DNA from: Deltaproteobacteria bacterium CG_4_8_14_3_um_filter_43_13 | GTDB lineage: Bacteria; Desulfobacterota; UBA8473 | Assembly (NCBI GenBank): GCA_002782605.1 | Contig: PFIF01000063.1 | Span: forward strand, 1-7,355 | Direction of reading: 5' to 3' | DNA length: 7,355 bases | Part shown: positions 5,815-7,355 of the stretch, in pieces | How the letters are laid out: every line of letters starts with the position of its first letter | Position numbering within the stretch: the stretch's first letter is position 1 | Position numbers and translations under genes: made by a program | Notes under the pieces: generated by a model | Database searches by the model: none | What the model saw: the letters and a program-made list of their open reading frames with translations, nothing else | What the model was told of the DNA's origin: nothing

Positions 5815-5897
5815 GCATAACGGTTTGTATTCACGAAGTCGTCGAAGGCGATTTTCTCGAAAGGCAAGCGAAGCATAGCGTGAACACTTTATTAGGC
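5815..5897 (-). other. attC-like structured site at the end of the methyltransferase gene
   Basis: On the minus strand this 83-base segment runs GCCTAAT, 5-base spacer, GTTCACG, about 44 bases, CGTGAAT, 7-base spacer, GTTATGC. The outer boxes match the integron core-site consensus RYYYAAC and GTTRRRY at 6 of 7 positions each, and pair with each other apart from one mismatch and one G-T. The inner boxes pair over 6 bases plus a wobble. The order and spacing match R''-L''-L'-R' of attC sites, and the segment begins exactly at the methyltransferase stop codon (GCC TAA), as in gene cassettes. The central part contains repeated CGAAG words but does not pair cleanly, so a transcription terminator or unrelated palindromic repeat is possible. 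Confidence 0.35.
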
Positions 5898-6596
5898 TAT
5901 GGGGCAATTCCATTTATTCACTTTTTGCATTATTATAAGGTACTTGAAACCCCTTAAATAGAAATTATATCTTTTTGCTCTCTCGTGCCAGATTGGCGTA
6001 TTTGATGTTTGGTTATGTCGTGTTACACAGATGATATCTACGGGTTTAAAGTAGTTCTCAAGAATAGAATAGAGCTTAAATCCTGCTGGTACAAATTTTT
6101 TCTTCTTTGCTTGATCTCCAATAAGCCAAGCGATATGTTTTCCAGGTTTCAAAACCCGGTACATTTCTTTTGCAACCTTCTCTAGTTCTTCAAAAAATCT
6201 TGCGTTTTCACAAGATATGTTACCAATGTTATCAGTATGATCATTATATTTTATGTTGTCTGAATATGGGGAATCAATAAAAACAAAATCTGCCTTTTCG
6301 TTCTCTAATGGTAATCTTCTTGCGTCTGCTTGTTCTATGTTGTCTCTATAAGGGACTATATCATAGCCCAAAACTCTTCTATTCTCCTCTTTACAAACAT
6401 CTATGGTTGTTCCACTTCCACACATTGGATCAATCACTAAATCGCATTCTTTTGTATATCTTTGTATAAGATTCCAGATAACAAATGCAGGCGTTACTCC
6501 AGAATATTTATTGTCACCATGTGGTCTGTCACCATAATTTTGGGTTGGAAAGTCCCATAGTGTTGTTGTTTCAAATTGAGGTTTTTTAGCCTTCAT
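5892..6596 (-). CDS. DNA methyltransferase (N4-cytosine or N6-adenine) of a type II restriction-modification pair
   Basis: A 234-residue SAM-dependent DNA methylase. Motif I for SAM binding is DPMCGSGTT (56-64), followed by the acidic end of strand 2 in GYDI (Asp79), ADARRLPLE (90-98), and catalytic motif IV DSPY (108-111), preceded by FVFI. Motif I precedes motif IV, and an upstream block (TTTLWDFP...NKYSGVTPAFVIWNLIQRYT, about 11-48) likely holds motif X and DNA contacts. This order marks an amino-methyltransferase, not a 5-methylcytosine enzyme. The C-terminal NTPIWHERAKRYNFYLRGFKYLIIM segment (199-223) is characteristic of the group as I recall it. Its start overlaps the endonuclease gene by 11 bp and has only a weak ribosome binding site, so its translation probably depends on the upstream gene. 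It should protect host DNA at the partner's site; the base modified cannot be told. The stop codon lies inside an attC-like site. Confidence 0.85.
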   Translation of the reverse strand: MKAKKPQFETTTLWDFPTQNYGDRPHGDNKYSGVTPAFVIWNLIQRYTKECDLVIDPMCGSGTTIDVCKEENRRVLGYDIVPYRDNIEQADARRLPLENEKADFVFIDSPYSDNIKYNDHTDNIGNISCENARFFEELEKVAKEMYRVLKPGKHIAWLIGDQAKKKKFVPAGFKLYSILENYFKPVDIICVTRHNQTSNTPIWHERAKRYNFYLRGFKYLIIMQKVNKWNCPIA

Positions 6597-7281
6597 TTTT
6601 TAACAGCTTCTTTAAATCGTCTATAAAATGCTCAAAAAGTTTGACTTTGTTACTTTGTTCTATTTCTTCTTCAGTCAAAACATAACTACCGTCTAAATCT
6701 ACTTCCACTATTGCCCTGCCCTTTTTGGTTGGCTTTTTTTGTGTTAATGTTCCATCTTCATCGGGTGTTATGAAATAAACTTTGATGTGTTTCGTTGCTT
6801 CATCTTGAAAGAGTTTGAGTTTCCAATATCCAGTTTGTGCGATTCTTTCTCTTAAAGTCACTTTACTTGAAATGGCAGCTAAGACCTTATAATTCTGAGG
6901 ATTGTAAATAATAATATCAACATCGGGTAAATGCAACCCAAATTCTCCATAGTCAATAGCTAAATTCCGTTTTACCTGACTCAACTCTTTGGATAGATTT
7001 GTAGTTCTTTCTAGTTGATTACCATTAAAGACTTTCAATCCAAGCTCTTCGACTTCGTCTGTGATAATGTATTGGACTAACTTTTCTAAATTTTTTCCTT
7101 TAAAGGCTCGCCAACTTTGTTCATGGTCTCCATTTGGAGTAGGGTGTTTCAACCAGTCTCGCCTATGAATTTTTTTTGTTTCTTTTAACAGTTCTGAGAT
7201 GTGTTTATATGTTTCTGATCCAAACTGCTTTTTCTTTTCCAGATATAACTTTTTCAAATCTTCGAATTGTCGAGTAGACAT
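6586..7281 (-). CDS. Type II restriction endonuclease, PD-(D/E)XK fold, probable BsaWI-like
   Basis: A 231-residue protein next to, and overlapping, a DNA methyltransferase gene. A catalytic core is visible: LPDVDIII (118-125) gives Pro119-Asp120, and the strand VLAAISSK (133-140) gives Ser138-x-Lys140 in place of the usual Glu-x-Lys. A Ser-x-Lys form is known in the Cfr10I/Bse634I/NgoMIV group of CCGG-cutting enzymes. The following LRER (143-146) recalls the Arg-(Asp/Glu)-Arg CCGG-reading motif of that group, and VTLRERIAQTGYWKLKL is, to my memory, characteristic of BsaWI-family enzymes (WCCGGW). The N-terminal half (1-110) is helical and charged, with Glu66 in GKNLEKLVQYI a further candidate acidic residue. 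AAAGGAGG lies 8 bases before the ATG. Codon use is AT-rich, unlike leuB/asd, which suggests transfer. Family and site are inferred. Confidence 0.72.
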   Translation of the reverse strand: MSTRQFEDLKKLYLEKKKQFGSETYKHISELLKETKKIHRRDWLKHPTPNGDHEQSWRAFKGKNLEKLVQYIITDEVEELGLKVFNGNQLERTTNLSKELSQVKRNLAIDYGEFGLHLPDVDIIIYNPQNYKVLAAISSKVTLRERIAQTGYWKLKLFQDEATKHIKVYFITPDEDGTLTQKKPTKKGRAIVEVDLDGSYVLTEEEIEQSNKVKLFEHFIDDLKKLLKNEG

Positions 7282-7286
7282 CTTTT

Positions 7287-7305
7287 CAACCTCCTTTGTT
7301 GGTTG
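7287..7305 (-). promoter_or_regulatory. Hairpin that could mask the endonuclease ribosome binding site
   Basis: On the minus strand CAACC (7305-7301) can pair with GGTTG (7291-7287) across a 9-base loop. The ribosome binding site AAAGGAGG (7297-7290) lies in the loop and enters the 3' arm, 8 bases before the endonuclease ATG. Partial masking could damp endonuclease synthesis. The stem is only 5 bp, and no promoter is visible between the intron end and the gene. Confidence 0.3.
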
Positions 7306-7320
7306 TTAATGCCCCTCACA

Positions 7321-7355
7321 GAACCGTGCTTGAGGTTTGCCCTCACACGGCTCTT
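7321..7355 (-). mobile_element. Group II intron catalytic domain V (3' end of an intron or intron fragment)
   Basis: On the minus strand, bases 7353-7321 fold as group II intron domain V. The lower stem GAGCCGTG (7353-7346) pairs fully with CACGGTTC (7328-7321), including the characteristic G-U pair beside the catalytic AGC triad (7352-7350). Next comes a 2-base AG bulge (7330-7329) and an upper stem TGAGG/CCTCA capped by GCAAA. The domain is transcribed in the same direction as the restriction-modification genes, and the rest of the intron (reverse-transcriptase gene and domains I-IV) would lie beyond the right edge. After domain V, TGTGAGGGGC is followed by sequence that does not form an obvious domain VI with a bulged A, so the extreme 3' end may be truncated or replaced. 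Confidence 0.82.

Noticed and set aside
5534..5878. Plus-strand frame of 114 codons across the antitoxin start and toxin relic
   Set aside because: It runs antisense to the recognisable antitoxin and toxin codons, and its product (basic, RSRRRRFSRKASEA end) is a translation of the attC-like palindrome.
1..7355. CRISPR array, tRNA or rRNA
   Set aside because: No regularly spaced repeats or conserved RNA-gene sequences were seen on either strand.

Overview
All genes read leftward (minus strand). The sequence suggests a Gram-negative bacterium, because there is an outer-membrane barrel with a signal peptide and a C-terminal Phe. The LbtU-type porin, the DUF4198 protein and this branch of LeuB are familiar to me from anaerobic Desulfobacterota/Nitrospirota-like genomes; that placement is recall, not a computed result.

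Two blocks can be told apart. The left block (1-5245) looks like core metabolism. leuB (5245-4175) and asd (4169-3147) lie 5 bp apart and serve leucine and aspartate-family amino-acid synthesis. Then comes a probable metal-uptake cluster: an LbtU-like outer-membrane porin (2949-1792), a periplasmic DUF4198 protein (1505-720), the ECF-type Ni/Co permease subunit CbiM/NikM (720-115), and the first 39 codons of a further small membrane protein that runs off the window (118-1). The last three are joined by TAATG and ATGA overlaps. Together they could carry a divalent metal (Ni2+ or Co2+) across the outer membrane, through the periplasm and into the cytoplasm. A large nested hairpin lies between asd and the porin, just after a possible promoter.

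The right block (about 5250-7355) is visibly more AT-rich and looks like an accessory island. Reading in the direction of transcription it holds the catalytic domain V of a group II intron at the window edge, a PD-(D/E)XK restriction endonuclease of probable BsaWI/CCGG type, its overlapping DNA methyltransferase, an attC-like structured site directly on the methyltransferase stop codon, the remains of a deleted BrnT-like toxin gene, and an intact CopG-type antitoxin that overlaps the toxin remnant. The island ends directly upstream of leuB, which lacks its usual leuCD neighbours here, so 5250-5380 is probably a rearrangement boundary.

The most notable observations are the toxin relic beside a preserved antitoxin, the possible integron-like cassette carrying a restriction-modification pair next to a group II intron end, the NADP-type cofactor motif in LeuB, and an AT-rich palindromic repeat that forms the start of a coding sequence. 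No plus-strand gene, tRNA, rRNA or CRISPR array was seen.
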